Source: JBBATK01 sp039810585 (GTDB taxonomy: Bacteria > Bacteroidota > Ignavibacteria > Kapaibacteriales > NICIL-2). From it: a stretch of 30,526 nt of DNA. The stretch spans positions 1-30,526 of the forward strand of contig JBDHXF010000046.1 in the NCBI GenBank assembly GCA_039810585.1, read 5' to 3'. Positions 1 to 8,463 of this stretch are shown one piece after another. Position numbers and translations under genes: made by a program. Position 1 is the stretch's first letter. The number at the start of each line of letters is the position of its first letter. Below the pieces are notes generated by a model, which was given only the letters and a program-made list of their open reading frames with translations, was not told the origin of the DNA and ran no database searches.

Positions 1-65
1 ATTACATGGCAGAAGAAAATGCCCAAAAACTGCAAATTCAGCTAGATTTTGCAGAAAACATTTAG
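1..65 (+). mobile_element. Probable 3' end of an insertion-sequence transposase (partial)
   Basis: An open frame enters from the window edge (codons from base 3) and ends at TAG 63-65, with C-terminus YMAEENAQKLQIQLDFAENI. The stop runs straight into GGACACTACTGA, a terminus style I associate with IS4-type elements; this is from memory and was not searched. The stretch is more A-rich than the neighbouring gene. It meets the minus-strand cytochrome gene exactly where that protein loses its expected ending. Alternative: an unrelated short reading frame. The element boundary is probably between bases 65 and 95. Confidence 0.4.
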
Positions 66-677
66 GACACTACTGATTTGACAACTACTGATTTTTTCAG
101 TGATGTTTTTCGGCATGTTGCTTGAACTCATGTGTTCGGCAGCCGCGTAAATCGTCACTTTCTGTGCTTCGTTGTCGGCATCAACGTCGAGAAATATACC
201 TCCACCGGCAAGTGAAGACTGGTGGCATCCTACGCAGTTCAGTTGAATAATTGGCTTAATGTCCTTAGCATAGGTGACATTTGAAGTATCGCAGGTTGCG
301 TCGGTGCACGTTGTGTTCTTTGCTCCTTGATTGATCCATGTCAAGATCCGAGTGCGGAATGAATCCGGTACAGCGAGATACGGGAACGGGGGCATTGTCT
401 TGTTAATAATCTGACGGTAAAACGAACTACTATTGGCATTATTCGCGACAATACCGGCCTTTACACCAGAGTAGGTGGTCATTCTATATCCACTCTGATG
501 GCTCGAAACATCATGACATCCGGTCATAGCGCAGTTTGAATTGAAAATCGGCAGGATATCACGCGAGAAGCACAGGGTGTCGGCGGCGATAGCGTCTGAA
601 GATGGTTGTTCGTTGAAGCTCTGGATGGTGAAGAAGAGCGGCAACGCAACGGCAAGAACGAGGAAAAAACGTTTCAT
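42..677 (-). CDS. Di-haem c-type cytochrome-like protein, C-terminus probably truncated
   Basis: A 211-residue exported protein that probably carries haem c in the periplasm. The start at 677 gives a clean signal peptide (MKRFFLVLAVALPLFFTIQS); a longer frame from 722 adds only an implausible leader. Two similar halves are visible. The first has CAMTGCH (residues 49-55, a CX4CH variant common in Bacteroidota planctomycete-type cytochromes), then MPP at 95-97 and ILTWINQGAKN. The second has canonical CVGCH (148-152), then NMPK at 188-190 and KISSCQ. The second half should end in a WI..GA segment like the first, but runs into SSVLNVFCKI and a stop inside the suspected insertion sequence. Electron donor and acceptor cannot be read from context. 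Confidence 0.75.
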   Translation of the reverse strand: MKRFFLVLAVALPLFFTIQSFNEQPSSDAIAADTLCFSRDILPIFNSNCAMTGCHDVSSHQSGYRMTTYSGVKAGIVANNANSSSFYRQIINKTMPPFPYLAVPDSFRTRILTWINQGAKNTTCTDATCDTSNVTYAKDIKPIIQLNCVGCHQSSLAGGGIFLDVDADNEAQKVTIYAAAEHMSSSNMPKNITEKISSCQISSVLNVFCKI

Positions 678-965
678 GTGGCGGTCGCAGAAGAGAAAAA
701 TTAACAGATTGTTCATAAGCAATATAGCAGATGGGCTCAGTTGGTTACAGAGATTCCGACATTTTAATGGTATAACACGAATTTGGTAGCTCTTCGAAGT
801 ACGTAGCGATCATGCTCAAAAAGGGACGCGATACGCGGGCATTAAGGGAGTGGAACGTCTCTATCCTGCCTTTGGAAGAGCGAACAAACGTGCAGCTTTT
901 ACGATTTTGTAACACCCTTGCTCAGCTCAATCTCGCTGCCGAACATTAGCTAAATTGCATGCACT
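678..965. other. Intergenic region between divergent cytochrome and pst genes
   Basis: This 288-base stretch separates the minus-strand cytochrome start from pstC. Promoters for both directions must lie here. I see no clear Pho-box-like repeats, no full TAnnTTTG element and no convincing small gene. Confidence 0.5.
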
Positions 966-1970
966 ATGACTACATCACCAGCCGTTGCTGAAGCATCCCG
1001 ATCTCAGCTTCGGGCAGCAGAGATTCGAGGGATGGTCACCAAGGTAAAGACCCAAGTGGGTGACCGCGTTTTCTTCATTCTGTGTGCCGTTGCGGCAGTT
1101 CTCATTGTTCTTGTCATCGCCGGTCTGATTTTCCAATTGGTAGTCAGCTCGCAGGATACCATCCATCGCTTTGGATTTGGTTTCTTGAGTTCCAAGGAAT
1201 GGGATCCGGTGAACGAGCAATACGGAGCAGCCACCTTTTTATACGGCACCATCGTGTCGTCACTTCTTGGTTTGGCCATGGCATTGCCGCTCAGCTTGGG
1301 CATTGCGATCTTCCTCGTGGAAGTGTCGGGACAGACCATGCGGACGGTACTTTCCTTCTTGGTTGAGACTCTGGCCGCCATCCCAAGCATTGTGTATGGT
1401 GTATGGGGTGTGTTTGTGATGGTTCCCTTTCTTCAGCAACACGTTACCGGGCCTCTCTCTCGTGCTTTGGGCTCGGCATTCCCTTTGTTTGCCGGACCGG
1501 TTGTCGGACCAAACATGTTCGCCGCTTCCTGCATCCTCATTGTAATGATTCTGCCCATTATCACCAGCATCTCGCGCGACGTGATGTTGGCCATTCCCAT
1601 GTCGCAACGCGAAGCCGCCCTTGCTCTTGGCAGCACCAAGTGGGAAGCCATCATGATTGTGGTGGCCAATGCGCGCTGGGGAATTTTGGGTGCCGTAATC
1701 TTGGGCTTAGGTCGCGCCTTGGGTGAAACCATGGCCGTAACTCTTGTCATTGGAAACTCGCCTCAAATCTCAGCCAGTCTCTTTCAGCCGGGATATACCA
1801 TGGCATCGGTGATTGCTAACGAATTCAACGAAGCCACAACAAGCACCTACGTGTCTGCACTTATCGAAGTGGGTTTGGTGCTTCTCTTAACAACCTTTGT
1901 GGTAAACACCTTGGCTCGATTGCTGGTGTGGAGTGTTTCGCGGAAAAAAGTAGCGGGAGGTCGCCAATGA
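966..1970 (+). CDS. pstC: Phosphate ABC transporter permease PstC
   Basis: Inner-membrane permease of the high-affinity phosphate importer, 334 residues, which pairs with PstA to form the channel energised by PstB. Multiple hydrophobic segments are visible. The cytoplasmic coupling (EAA) loop reads EAALALGSTKWEAI at about residues 216-229 and is followed by the hallmark GRALGETMA. The first roughly 30 residues are a hydrophilic tail before the first membrane span. The ATG at 966 has no obvious Shine-Dalgarno sequence. The stop overlaps the pstA start as ATGA, so the two are probably translationally coupled. No substrate-binding pstS lies upstream. Confidence 0.95.
   Translation: MTTSPAVAEASRSQLRAAEIRGMVTKVKTQVGDRVFFILCAVAAVLIVLVIAGLIFQLVVSSQDTIHRFGFGFLSSKEWDPVNEQYGAATFLYGTIVSSLLGLAMALPLSLGIAIFLVEVSGQTMRTVLSFLVETLAAIPSIVYGVWGVFVMVPFLQQHVTGPLSRALGSAFPLFAGPVVGPNMFAASCILIVMILPIITSISRDVMLAIPMSQREAALALGSTKWEAIMIVVANARWGILGAVILGLGRALGETMAVTLVIGNSPQISASLFQPGYTMASVIANEFNEATTSTYVSALIEVGLVLLLTTFVVNTLARLLVWSVSRKKVAGGRQ
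1956..1961 (+). promoter_or_regulatory. Shine-Dalgarno site for pstA
   Basis: GGAGGT lies five bases before the ATG at 1967. It fixes that start over an in-frame ATG at 1928 inside pstC. Confidence 0.75.
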
Positions 1971-2839
1971 GTCAACGTCGTGTACAATTCAAACAGTCGG
2001 TGATTACCAGACGCAACCTCGTGAATCGCTTGATGATCGGTCTCAGCGGTCTATGCGTCGTTCTGGCGCTCATTCCCTTGGCGCTGATCCTCTTCTACAC
2101 CGTTCGCGAGGGCATCTCGGCTCTTAACCTAGAGTTCTTTACGCGCCTTCCAAAACCTGTCGGAGAAGCCGGCGGTGGAATGGCAAACGCCATTGTTGGC
2201 ACATTGATAATGATGGGCATGTCGGCCGTCATCGCTGTCCCCATCGGTCTTCTCTGCGGCGTATATCTGGCCGAGTACGGCAACAACACCTTTTCGTCGG
2301 TTGTTCGGTTTCTTACGGAAGTAATGAGTGGGTTGCCTTCCATCATCATCGGCATTTTTGCCTATGCATTGGTGGTGAAACCGATGGGACGCTTCTCTGC
2401 TTATGCCGGTGCAGTAGCCTTGGCGGTTCTGATGGTACCAACGATTACGAAGACTACAGAAGAACTCCTTAAACTGGTACCGCTTACACTCCGCGAGGCA
2501 GGTCTGGCTTTGGGTGCGCCACGATGGATTGTAAACACGCGAATTGTCATTGCTGCTGCAGCAAAGGGTATTATTACAGCTGTGATGCTCGCCATTGCTC
2601 GCGCTGCCGGTGAAACCGCGCCCTTACTCTTTACCGCTTTGAACAATCGATTCTGGCATACCTCTCTGGATCAACCCATTGCGTCGCTTCCGGTGCAGAT
2701 TTATACCTATGCAACCTCGCCGTACGACGACTGGCATGCGCAAGCGTGGGCTGGCGCCACGGTGTTGATTGTGATTGTGTTTGTGCTGAGTGTGGTGGTG
2801 AGACTTGTGAGCGGTGGAAAGTTTACGGTGCAACAGTAA
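1967..2839 (+). CDS. pstA: Phosphate ABC transporter permease PstA
   Basis: Second inner-membrane permease of the phosphate importer, 290 residues from the ATG at 1967, chosen because it has a GGAGGT site and overlaps the pstC stop by ATGA. The frame extends 13 codons further upstream, but that start lies inside pstC without a ribosome site. The coupling loop reads EAGLALGAPRW near residue 178 and is followed by ARAAGETAPLLFTA, the PstA counterpart of the GETMA motif in PstC. Several membrane-spanning segments are visible. It is followed after 91 bases by pstB. Confidence 0.95.
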   Translation: MSQRRVQFKQSVITRRNLVNRLMIGLSGLCVVLALIPLALILFYTVREGISALNLEFFTRLPKPVGEAGGGMANAIVGTLIMMGMSAVIAVPIGLLCGVYLAEYGNNTFSSVVRFLTEVMSGLPSIIIGIFAYALVVKPMGRFSAYAGAVALAVLMVPTITKTTEELLKLVPLTLREAGLALGAPRWIVNTRIVIAAAAKGIITAVMLAIARAAGETAPLLFTALNNRFWHTSLDQPIASLPVQIYTYATSPYDDWHAQAWAGATVLIVIVFVLSVVVRLVSGGKFTVQQ

Positions 2840-2930
2840 GATAGTGCGTCAGTTTTAAACAGCAAGCGCAGTCACACCGTAGAGCTGCGTTGCCGTTTAA
2901 CCCAACGAATGAAAAATCCCCGAGGAATGT

Positions 2931-3773
2931 ATGGTAGACGAACAGAACGAACAACAAACAGCAACGCCCACCATAGCCAAACCCGAGTTCAGTCAGGAAC
3001 ATCATCATGTGGAACCTGAACAGCAACCGCGTTTGAGCGTGCAAGGCGTGGGCGTGATCTTCAATGGCAACTATGCCATTCGAAATATCAACATCAACTT
3101 TCACGACAACCGCGCAACGGCCATTATTGGTCCTTCCGGTTGCGGGAAGTCCACACTGCTGCGCGCCTTAAACCGCATGCACGACATCGTTCCCGGTGCC
3201 AAGGTGGTGGGTGAGATAAACCTGGATGGCGAGAATATCATGAAGATGGACCCGGTGCAAGTGCGCCGTCGCATCGGCATGGTGTTTCAAAAGCCGAATC
3301 CCTTTCCGACCATGAGTATCTTCGAGAACACGGTGGCCGGACTTCGCTTCAACGGCGTTCGAAAGCGGAGCTTGCTCAAGGAAGTCGCAGAAGACGCGCT
3401 GCAAAAAGCAGCGCTGTGGGACGAAGTGAAGGATCGATTGAAGGAGCCGGCGATGTCGCTCTCCGGCGGCCAACAACAACGCTTGTGCATTGCCCGCGCC
3501 ATGGCCGTCGAACCGGAAATCTTGTTGATGGACGAGCCCACGAGCGCGCTGGATCCCATTGCTACCGCTAAAATCGAAGAACTCATCCACACACTCAAGG
3601 CCAGCTATACTATCGTGATCGTGACGCACAACATGCAACAAGCAGCGCGTGTGAGCGACTACACAGCCTTCATGTACATGGGTGAACTTGTGGAATCGGC
3701 ACGCACTCGGACAATCTTTACGAACCCGACAAAGAAGCAAACCGAAGACTACATCACCGGTCGTTTCGGCTAG
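2931..3773 (+). CDS. pstB: Phosphate ABC transporter ATPase PstB
   Basis: Cytoplasmic ATPase driving phosphate import, 280 residues. All nucleotide-binding motifs are intact: Walker A GPSGCGKST (67-75), Q-loop Q120 in VFQKPNPFP, signature LSGGQQQR (177-184), Walker B ILLMDE (197-202) and the H-loop histidine H233. The stretch KPNPFP.SI and the ending DYITGRFG are typical of PstB. The N-terminus has about 34 extra hydrophilic residues, including HHH at 24-26, ahead of the usual start of the fold. GAGGA at 2922-2926 precedes the ATG. It is co-directional with pstCA. Confidence 0.96.
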   Translation: MVDEQNEQQTATPTIAKPEFSQEHHHVEPEQQPRLSVQGVGVIFNGNYAIRNININFHDNRATAIIGPSGCGKSTLLRALNRMHDIVPGAKVVGEINLDGENIMKMDPVQVRRRIGMVFQKPNPFPTMSIFENTVAGLRFNGVRKRSLLKEVAEDALQKAALWDEVKDRLKEPAMSLSGGQQQRLCIARAMAVEPEILLMDEPTSALDPIATAKIEELIHTLKASYTIVIVTHNMQQAARVSDYTAFMYMGELVESARTRTIFTNPTKKQTEDYITGRFG

Positions 3774-3822
3774 GAGTGAATGGCTGAGAATTTCGTGGTG
3801 TTATTGACCGGTCGTCAGGAGA

Positions 3823-3910
3823 TTTTGTATTCTTGCGGCCTTCGGCCACACACGGCGAAAGAGTTGATAACCCGCAACGTGATGCACCGAAGGTGCGCAC
3901 GAATTGAAAA
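3823..3910. repeat. REP-like palindromic pair (BIME-like), locus 1
   Basis: Two short hairpin units face each other in the pstB-phoU gap. The left unit has stem GGCC-TTC-GGCC (3837-3847), preceded by TATTCTTGC, and pairs further outward as TG/CA across a C-A mismatch. The right unit has stem GCACC-GAA-GGTGC (3884-3896) followed by GCACGAATTGAAAA. The spacer contains GTTGATAA and CGTGA, which recur in related form at the second paired locus (25852-25930). Confidence 0.7.
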
Positions 3911-3986
3911 TCCGCCTGAACGACCGATGATTAGAAACTGAGTCAGCTTTAGAAACAAACAATCCGGAACACGCAGGAACCAGGTC

Positions 3987-4700
3987 ATGCACAGACATTT
4001 TGAAGAAGATTTTGACAAGCTCCGTACACGCCTCATTCGCATGGGCTCCCTTGTGGAAGAGCAAGTGGAATATGCCTTTCGCGCGCTTCTTACCTCGAAC
4101 GAATCGCTGGCGCAACTGGTGATCGAGCGCGATGATAAGGTGGATAACCTGGATTTGAAGATCGATCGACAAGTGCAGCGACTCTTTGCCCTACAACAGC
4201 CTGTGGCGAGTGATCTACGTTTGTTGCTCGCAGCGATCAAGATCAATAATGAGCTGGAGCGCATTGGCGATGCTGCGCTGGTGATTGCACGACTGACCTT
4301 TGAGGAAGGCATTCGACATATCGTGGACGAGGTGGGATTCGATCGCATCACCACCAATACTTTCAAGATGGTGAAGGCAAGCTTGGATTCCTTTATCAAC
4401 AATGATGCGAAACTGGCGCATCATGTGATGTCCACCGATGATAACGTAGACGAGCTCGAAGTGGAGATTAGCGCCGAGATAGTGCGCCAGATGGAGGAAA
4501 ACCCGGTGCTGATCAAGTGCGGAACACGACTGATCGTGGGACTGCACAACATCGAACGGATAGCAGACCGAGCAACAAATATTTCCGAAAACGTGATTTT
4601 CCTTTCCGAAGCAAAGGTAGTCCGTCACCGCCAACTGACCGGTGAAGACGTCTCCGATATGTGGAACGCTTCCAACGAACCGGGTTCCGATACGGTTTAA
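3987..4700 (+). CDS. phoU: Phosphate transport regulator PhoU
   Basis: Cytoplasmic regulator that restrains phosphate uptake and signalling through the Pst complex, 237 residues, the usual family length. It starts MHRHFEEDFDKLRTRLIRMG, the normal PhoU opening. Two helical-bundle repeats are visible, each with an acidic metal-site stretch (around ERDDKVDNLD and STDDNVDELE). LIVGLHNIERIADRATNISE near the C-terminus is strongly conserved in the family. It follows pstB by 213 bases that hold the paired palindromic element. Its stop shares bases with that of the convergent gene (TTAA at 4697-4700). Confidence 0.95.
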   Translation: MHRHFEEDFDKLRTRLIRMGSLVEEQVEYAFRALLTSNESLAQLVIERDDKVDNLDLKIDRQVQRLFALQQPVASDLRLLLAAIKINNELERIGDAALVIARLTFEEGIRHIVDEVGFDRITTNTFKMVKASLDSFINNDAKLAHHVMSTDDNVDELEVEISAEIVRQMEENPVLIKCGTRLIVGLHNIERIADRATNISENVIFLSEAKVVRHRQLTGEDVSDMWNASNEPGSDTV

Positions 4701-5023
4701 CGCTCCGTCTTTCCAAAACCATACTCACGTTCTACCTTGCACACCCGTAGAGTGTAAGCAGCGTACCATTGCGTGCGACCGCGCTCTCGAGCCACCGTGT
4801 GTTCAGCATGCGCGCGCCAAGCGCGGATGGACTCCGTGTCCTGCCAGTAAGAGACGGTAATTCCAAGACCCGAACGGGCGGTGTCCACACCTAAGAAACC
4901 GGGCTGCTGAGCGGCCAGTTCCATCATGCGCTCGGCTACGACTTCGTACTCACGTGTATCTTCCGACATCTCGCTGCAGAAAATAACCGCGTAATACGGG
5001 GTTGCTCCAACTAAGGGCGTCAT
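4697..5023 (-). CDS. Antibiotic biosynthesis monooxygenase (ABM) domain protein
   Basis: A small cytoplasmic protein of 108 residues with a dimeric ferredoxin-like ABM fold, a family that includes haem-degrading and quinone-modifying monooxygenases. Visible family features are YYAVIFCSEMSED at the first strand, QPGFLGVDTAR, VSYWQDTESIRAWRAHAEH and a final WYAAYTLRVCKVER. This is the common pattern of the YqjZ-like group. The start at 5023 is preferred because GTGGAG lies just upstream on the coding strand; the longer start at 5056 has no ribosome site. It is convergent with phoU, with overlapping stop codons, so any link to phosphate is unlikely. The substrate is unknown. Confidence 0.85.
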   Translation of the reverse strand: MTPLVGATPYYAVIFCSEMSEDTREYEVVAERMMELAAQQPGFLGVDTARSGLGITVSYWQDTESIRAWRAHAEHTVARERGRTQWYAAYTLRVCKVEREYGFGKTER

Positions 5024-5221
5024 TCTCACTCCACATTTGGTTGTGAAAGATTCCATGCCCCGGCCGGACTTTGTGTGTGCCGGAACATGACGAGTAATAC
5101 AAAATAGCGGTGATCCCACTCTTTTTTAGATAAAAGGCACAATTCCGTTACACAACGGCGGACAATTGGCCGATAATCGGCGCTATGGGGTGCGCAAAAT
5201 GTCACCCCGCAGAAGTACAGA

Positions 5222-7357
5222 ATGCGCACATCCCCCAACGGACAAGGGGGCCGCAGAAACGCAAAACGGATGCAACAGGACTCAATACATAAGCTTCAGC
5301 AGACGCAGCAGCACGGTGGTGATGCGGAACACAACGTCTTGCAACTCACACGTAAACACTTTGGTGAACCCGATCAGTGGACGCCAACGGTTCGACAATA
5401 CGTTCACGAACTGCAGCGCGCTTTGCGTAAAGGCGGCTTGCGCTTTAGTTCGGGAAGTGCGGAAGTGTGCGATGATATCCTGCCGTCCGAACTTCAGTGT
5501 GAAGAGCTTCAAACAATTCGCAATCTTCAGAACCTGGTGGTCAGGCTTCGGCGTGAAGCCGATGGAAGTATCGTCTACACCTTGCGAGAGGGTCGTCTGG
5601 CGGGCGCAGACACCACCGCCATGGTGCGAAACAAAACCCTGCAGGAATACCTTGGAGAAGAGACGCTCGCCGTCATCTTACCCTACATCAAGCGAGCATT
5701 TGAAGGGGAAACCGTCCACCTGGAAACCGAAATGGGCGGACGAACTTATGTGCGACACTACTCGCCCATCGTCGATGAGCACTCGCACGAGATCCGCGAG
5801 GTGGTGGGTTCGCTCACCGATATCAGCACACAGAAGGAAGTAGAGAGTCAGCTTCGCAGCTCAGAGCACCTCTTCCGTATGGTGATTGATAATGTACCGG
5901 TTGGTATCCTCAAACAAGAAGTGCATGCCGACGGACGAGTACACAACGAAGTAGTGAACAACGAATTCCAACGGATTTCCGGATACTCGGTGGAAGAGTT
6001 GTGGAATATGACGGCAGAGCAACGCAACGACATGACGCATCGCGACGACCGCGAGTATGTGAATAGTCGTTGGGCAGCCTGGATGGCAGAGAACGACGAT
6101 TCCACGCTTCGCCTTACCTATCGCTTCCAGCATCGCTCCGGAACCTATCGCACCTTCCAAAACTTCATGGTGAAGTTTAGAAGTGAGGAGGGGAATTTGG
6201 TGTTTGTGCAGGCAGTGAGCGACATCACCAGTACCGTGGAACGCGAGAAGCAACTGCGTCATCTTGCCTCCTATCTGGAGCAAAGCGTAACGCCCATTCT
6301 CGAGGTGAACGACAGCGGCGAGGTGAGTTACATGAACGAAGCCGCCAATCGGGAATTTAAAAAAGTGCTTGAACTCGGCACCAAGCATCCGCTCTTAGCC
6401 GGCTTTGAACAGTGGCGTGAAGAGTTGCGTACAACGCCGTCGCAACTGTTGAAGCGTATGATTAGCGTTAACCTCAACTACTACGAGCAACACATTCACT
6501 TCATGCCTGAAGCGAAGGTGTATCGGGTGTTCTGTCACAACGTCACGACCATGAAGTTGGCAGAGGAAGAACTGCGCGAGTCACTCGAAAAGGAACGCGC
6601 GTTGAGCTTGCTCCGCTCCACCTTCCTTGATACCATCTCGCACGAGTTCCGTACGCCTCTCACCGGAATTAGTATTTCGGCAGAACTCATGCAGCGTTAT
6701 GACGCGTCGATGGAAGCCAAAGAGCGTGCGCAACATGTGCAAGCAATACGCGATCGCGTACAAGAACTGGTGCAACTCGTTGCGCGCTTTACCACGCAGT
6801 CGAATCTGCATACCATGCGCGACAGCTTCCGTCCCCAAGCTCTCAACGTTGTGCCCGTGCTCAAGAAGATTCTCGAAGAAGTACGCTCCGCGGTAGTGGA
6901 TCGCAAGCAGAAATTGGTGTATGAGCTTCCCGGTGAAAGCATCATGGTATCCGGCGACGAGCGCTTACTGCGTCATGCCGTGCGAAACATCTTGCTCAAT
7001 GCCGTGCAGTACTCGCCTGAACAGAGTGCCATTCAAATCAGACTTCATCAGTCGGCCGACGATTTGTTTGTGACGATTATCGACGAGGGCATCGGTATAC
7101 CGGAAAAGGAAATTGATCGCTTGTTTACGCCGTACTTCCGGGGATCGAATGCAAACAAAGTGTCGGGAAGCGGACTCGGTATTTCAATTGCCAAAGAATT
7201 CATAGAATTGCACGGCGGCTCGGTGGAGATCAGTAGTCGCATGGGAATCGGTACCACCGTCAACATTCGTCTACCCTTGTATCGAGAGACCGGCGCAGCG
7301 GTTCAAGACGACGATACGCCGAAAAAGGATGTTCCATCTGATGCAACGGAAGCATGA
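5222..7357 (+). CDS. PAS-domain sensor histidine kinase
   Basis: A 711-residue kinase without membrane segments, so probably a cytoplasmic sensor. After a hydrophilic N-terminus come three PAS-like regions (about 100-205, 210-340 and 345-455); the first two end in GSLTDIS and VQAVSDIT. The HisKA domain carries the phospho-acceptor H474 in DTISHEFRTPLTGI. The ATPase domain has the N-box (NILLNAVQYS, near 590), DEGIGIP (near 621) and GSGLGIS (near 649). The start is uncertain: ATG 5222 and ATG 5270 are both possible and neither has a good ribosome site. The stop overlaps the next gene by ATGA, so the two are almost certainly expressed and used together. Confidence 0.92.
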   Translation: MRTSPNGQGGRRNAKRMQQDSIHKLQQTQQHGGDAEHNVLQLTRKHFGEPDQWTPTVRQYVHELQRALRKGGLRFSSGSAEVCDDILPSELQCEELQTIRNLQNLVVRLRREADGSIVYTLREGRLAGADTTAMVRNKTLQEYLGEETLAVILPYIKRAFEGETVHLETEMGGRTYVRHYSPIVDEHSHEIREVVGSLTDISTQKEVESQLRSSEHLFRMVIDNVPVGILKQEVHADGRVHNEVVNNEFQRISGYSVEELWNMTAEQRNDMTHRDDREYVNSRWAAWMAENDDSTLRLTYRFQHRSGTYRTFQNFMVKFRSEEGNLVFVQAVSDITSTVEREKQLRHLASYLEQSVTPILEVNDSGEVSYMNEAANREFKKVLELGTKHPLLAGFEQWREELRTTPSQLLKRMISVNLNYYEQHIHFMPEAKVYRVFCHNVTTMKLAEEELRESLEKERALSLLRSTFLDTISHEFRTPLTGISISAELMQRYDASMEAKERAQHVQAIRDRVQELVQLVARFTTQSNLHTMRDSFRPQALNVVPVLKKILEEVRSAVVDRKQKLVYELPGESIMVSGDERLLRHAVRNILLNAVQYSPEQSAIQIRLHQSADDLFVTIIDEGIGIPEKEIDRLFTPYFRGSNANKVSGSGLGISIAKEFIELHGGSVEISSRMGIGTTVNIRLPLYRETGAAVQDDDTPKKDVPSDATEA

Positions 7358-8463
7358 AGAAAATTCTCCTCATCGATGACTCCGACTACATTGTCGATGG
7401 AACATCAGCTCTGCTGAAGTTTGAAGGATATGACGTCCTCACCGCCAATAACGGTGCCACCGGAATTGAACTCGCACGAGAAGAGCATCCGGATTTGGTG
7501 ATATGCGATATCTCCATGCCCGCCATGGACGGATTTGAAGTCTTACAAGAACTGCGACGTCACAAGGAAACAGAATCCATGCGTTTCATGTTTCTCACCG
7601 CACGCTCAGACAAAACCGATATGCGCACGGGAATGGAATTTGGGGCAGACGACTATCTGCTCAAGCCTTTTACCGTGGAAGAACTGCTCTCTGCCATCGA
7701 CGCCCAGTGGAAGAAGCGTGACAGCATTCAGCGCGGCATGGAATCGATCAAGATGAACGTCACCTACGCGCTTCCTCACGAATTCCGCACCGCCCTCAAT
7801 CAAATCATTGGATCTGCCAGCTTCTTGCGCGCACCGCAAGCGTCGGATGAAAAGATCTCAACGACAGAAATAGCGAACGATATTATCACGAGCGCCAAAC
7901 GTCTGCTCAAGATCACCGAGAACTTCCTCGTTTATGCTCAGCTTGAGTTTATCTCGGCCAATCCGGAAGCTCAAGAGGCTCTTCTTCTTGCCCGCAGCGA
8001 AGAAGCGGCAGCCGTGATCTCGGATATCGCACAAACCAAAGCTCAGTCCTACGAACGCTTCCGCGACCTGGATTTGCACTGCGACCAAGAGGGTGTCACC
8101 CTTGCCATGTCCAACGAAAACCTCCACAAGATTTTCGATGAACTGCTCGATAACTCCTTCAAGTTCTCTGACGCCGGAACTCGAGTCGAACTCAAAGCAG
8201 AACTCACGGACGATACGTTTCATGTCACCTTGAGTGACTGCGGTATGGGCATGACTCCGGCTCAAATTGCCGCCACCGGCGCTTACAACCAATTTGGACG
8301 CATGGTGAACGAACAGCAAGGGGTTGGACTCGGCTTCATTGTTGCCCGACGCCTGGTTGAACTTCATGGTGGCGTGTTTGCAATCCATTCCGAAAACAAC
8401 GTGGGTACTGTGATTAGCATTCAACTTCCCTTAGCTCCTTCCAACATCCCGGTAGTCGATTAA
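7354..8463 (+). CDS. Response regulator receiver fused to a histidine kinase-type domain
   Basis: A 369-residue protein with a receiver domain in front of a kinase core, the reverse of an ordinary hybrid kinase. The receiver has the acidic pair D8-D9, phospho-acceptor D52 (CDISMP), T82 in LTA and K104 in LLKPF. The kinase part has an H-box-like stretch, LPHEFRTALNQIIG with H142; TAL replaces the usual TPL proline. Its ATPase domain has the N-box ELLDNSFKFSD, DCGMGM and GVGLGF. No DNA-binding domain follows, so output is likely another phosphotransfer step. The start overlaps the upstream kinase stop (ATGA), which suggests that kinase phosphorylates D52. The final target is not in the window. 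Confidence 0.9.
   Translation: MKKILLIDDSDYIVDGTSALLKFEGYDVLTANNGATGIELAREEHPDLVICDISMPAMDGFEVLQELRRHKETESMRFMFLTARSDKTDMRTGMEFGADDYLLKPFTVEELLSAIDAQWKKRDSIQRGMESIKMNVTYALPHEFRTALNQIIGSASFLRAPQASDEKISTTEIANDIITSAKRLLKITENFLVYAQLEFISANPEAQEALLLARSEEAAAVISDIAQTKAQSYERFRDLDLHCDQEGVTLAMSNENLHKIFDELLDNSFKFSDAGTRVELKAELTDDTFHVTLSDCGMGMTPAQIAATGAYNQFGRMVNEQQGVGLGFIVARRLVELHGGVFAIHSENNVGTVISIQLPLAPSNIPVVD

Noticed and set aside
975..1750. Several long minus-strand and other-frame reading frames across pstC
   Set aside because: They lie entirely within a certain pstC gene and their translations are biased by its codons; no family features.
3168..3740. A 190-codon minus-strand frame opposite pstB
   Set aside because: Histidine- and cysteine-rich antisense shadow of a well-supported ATPase; no ribosome site or domain.
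3823..3910. CRISPR-like array
   Set aside because: Only two inverted palindromic units, no regularly spaced direct repeats and no cas genes.
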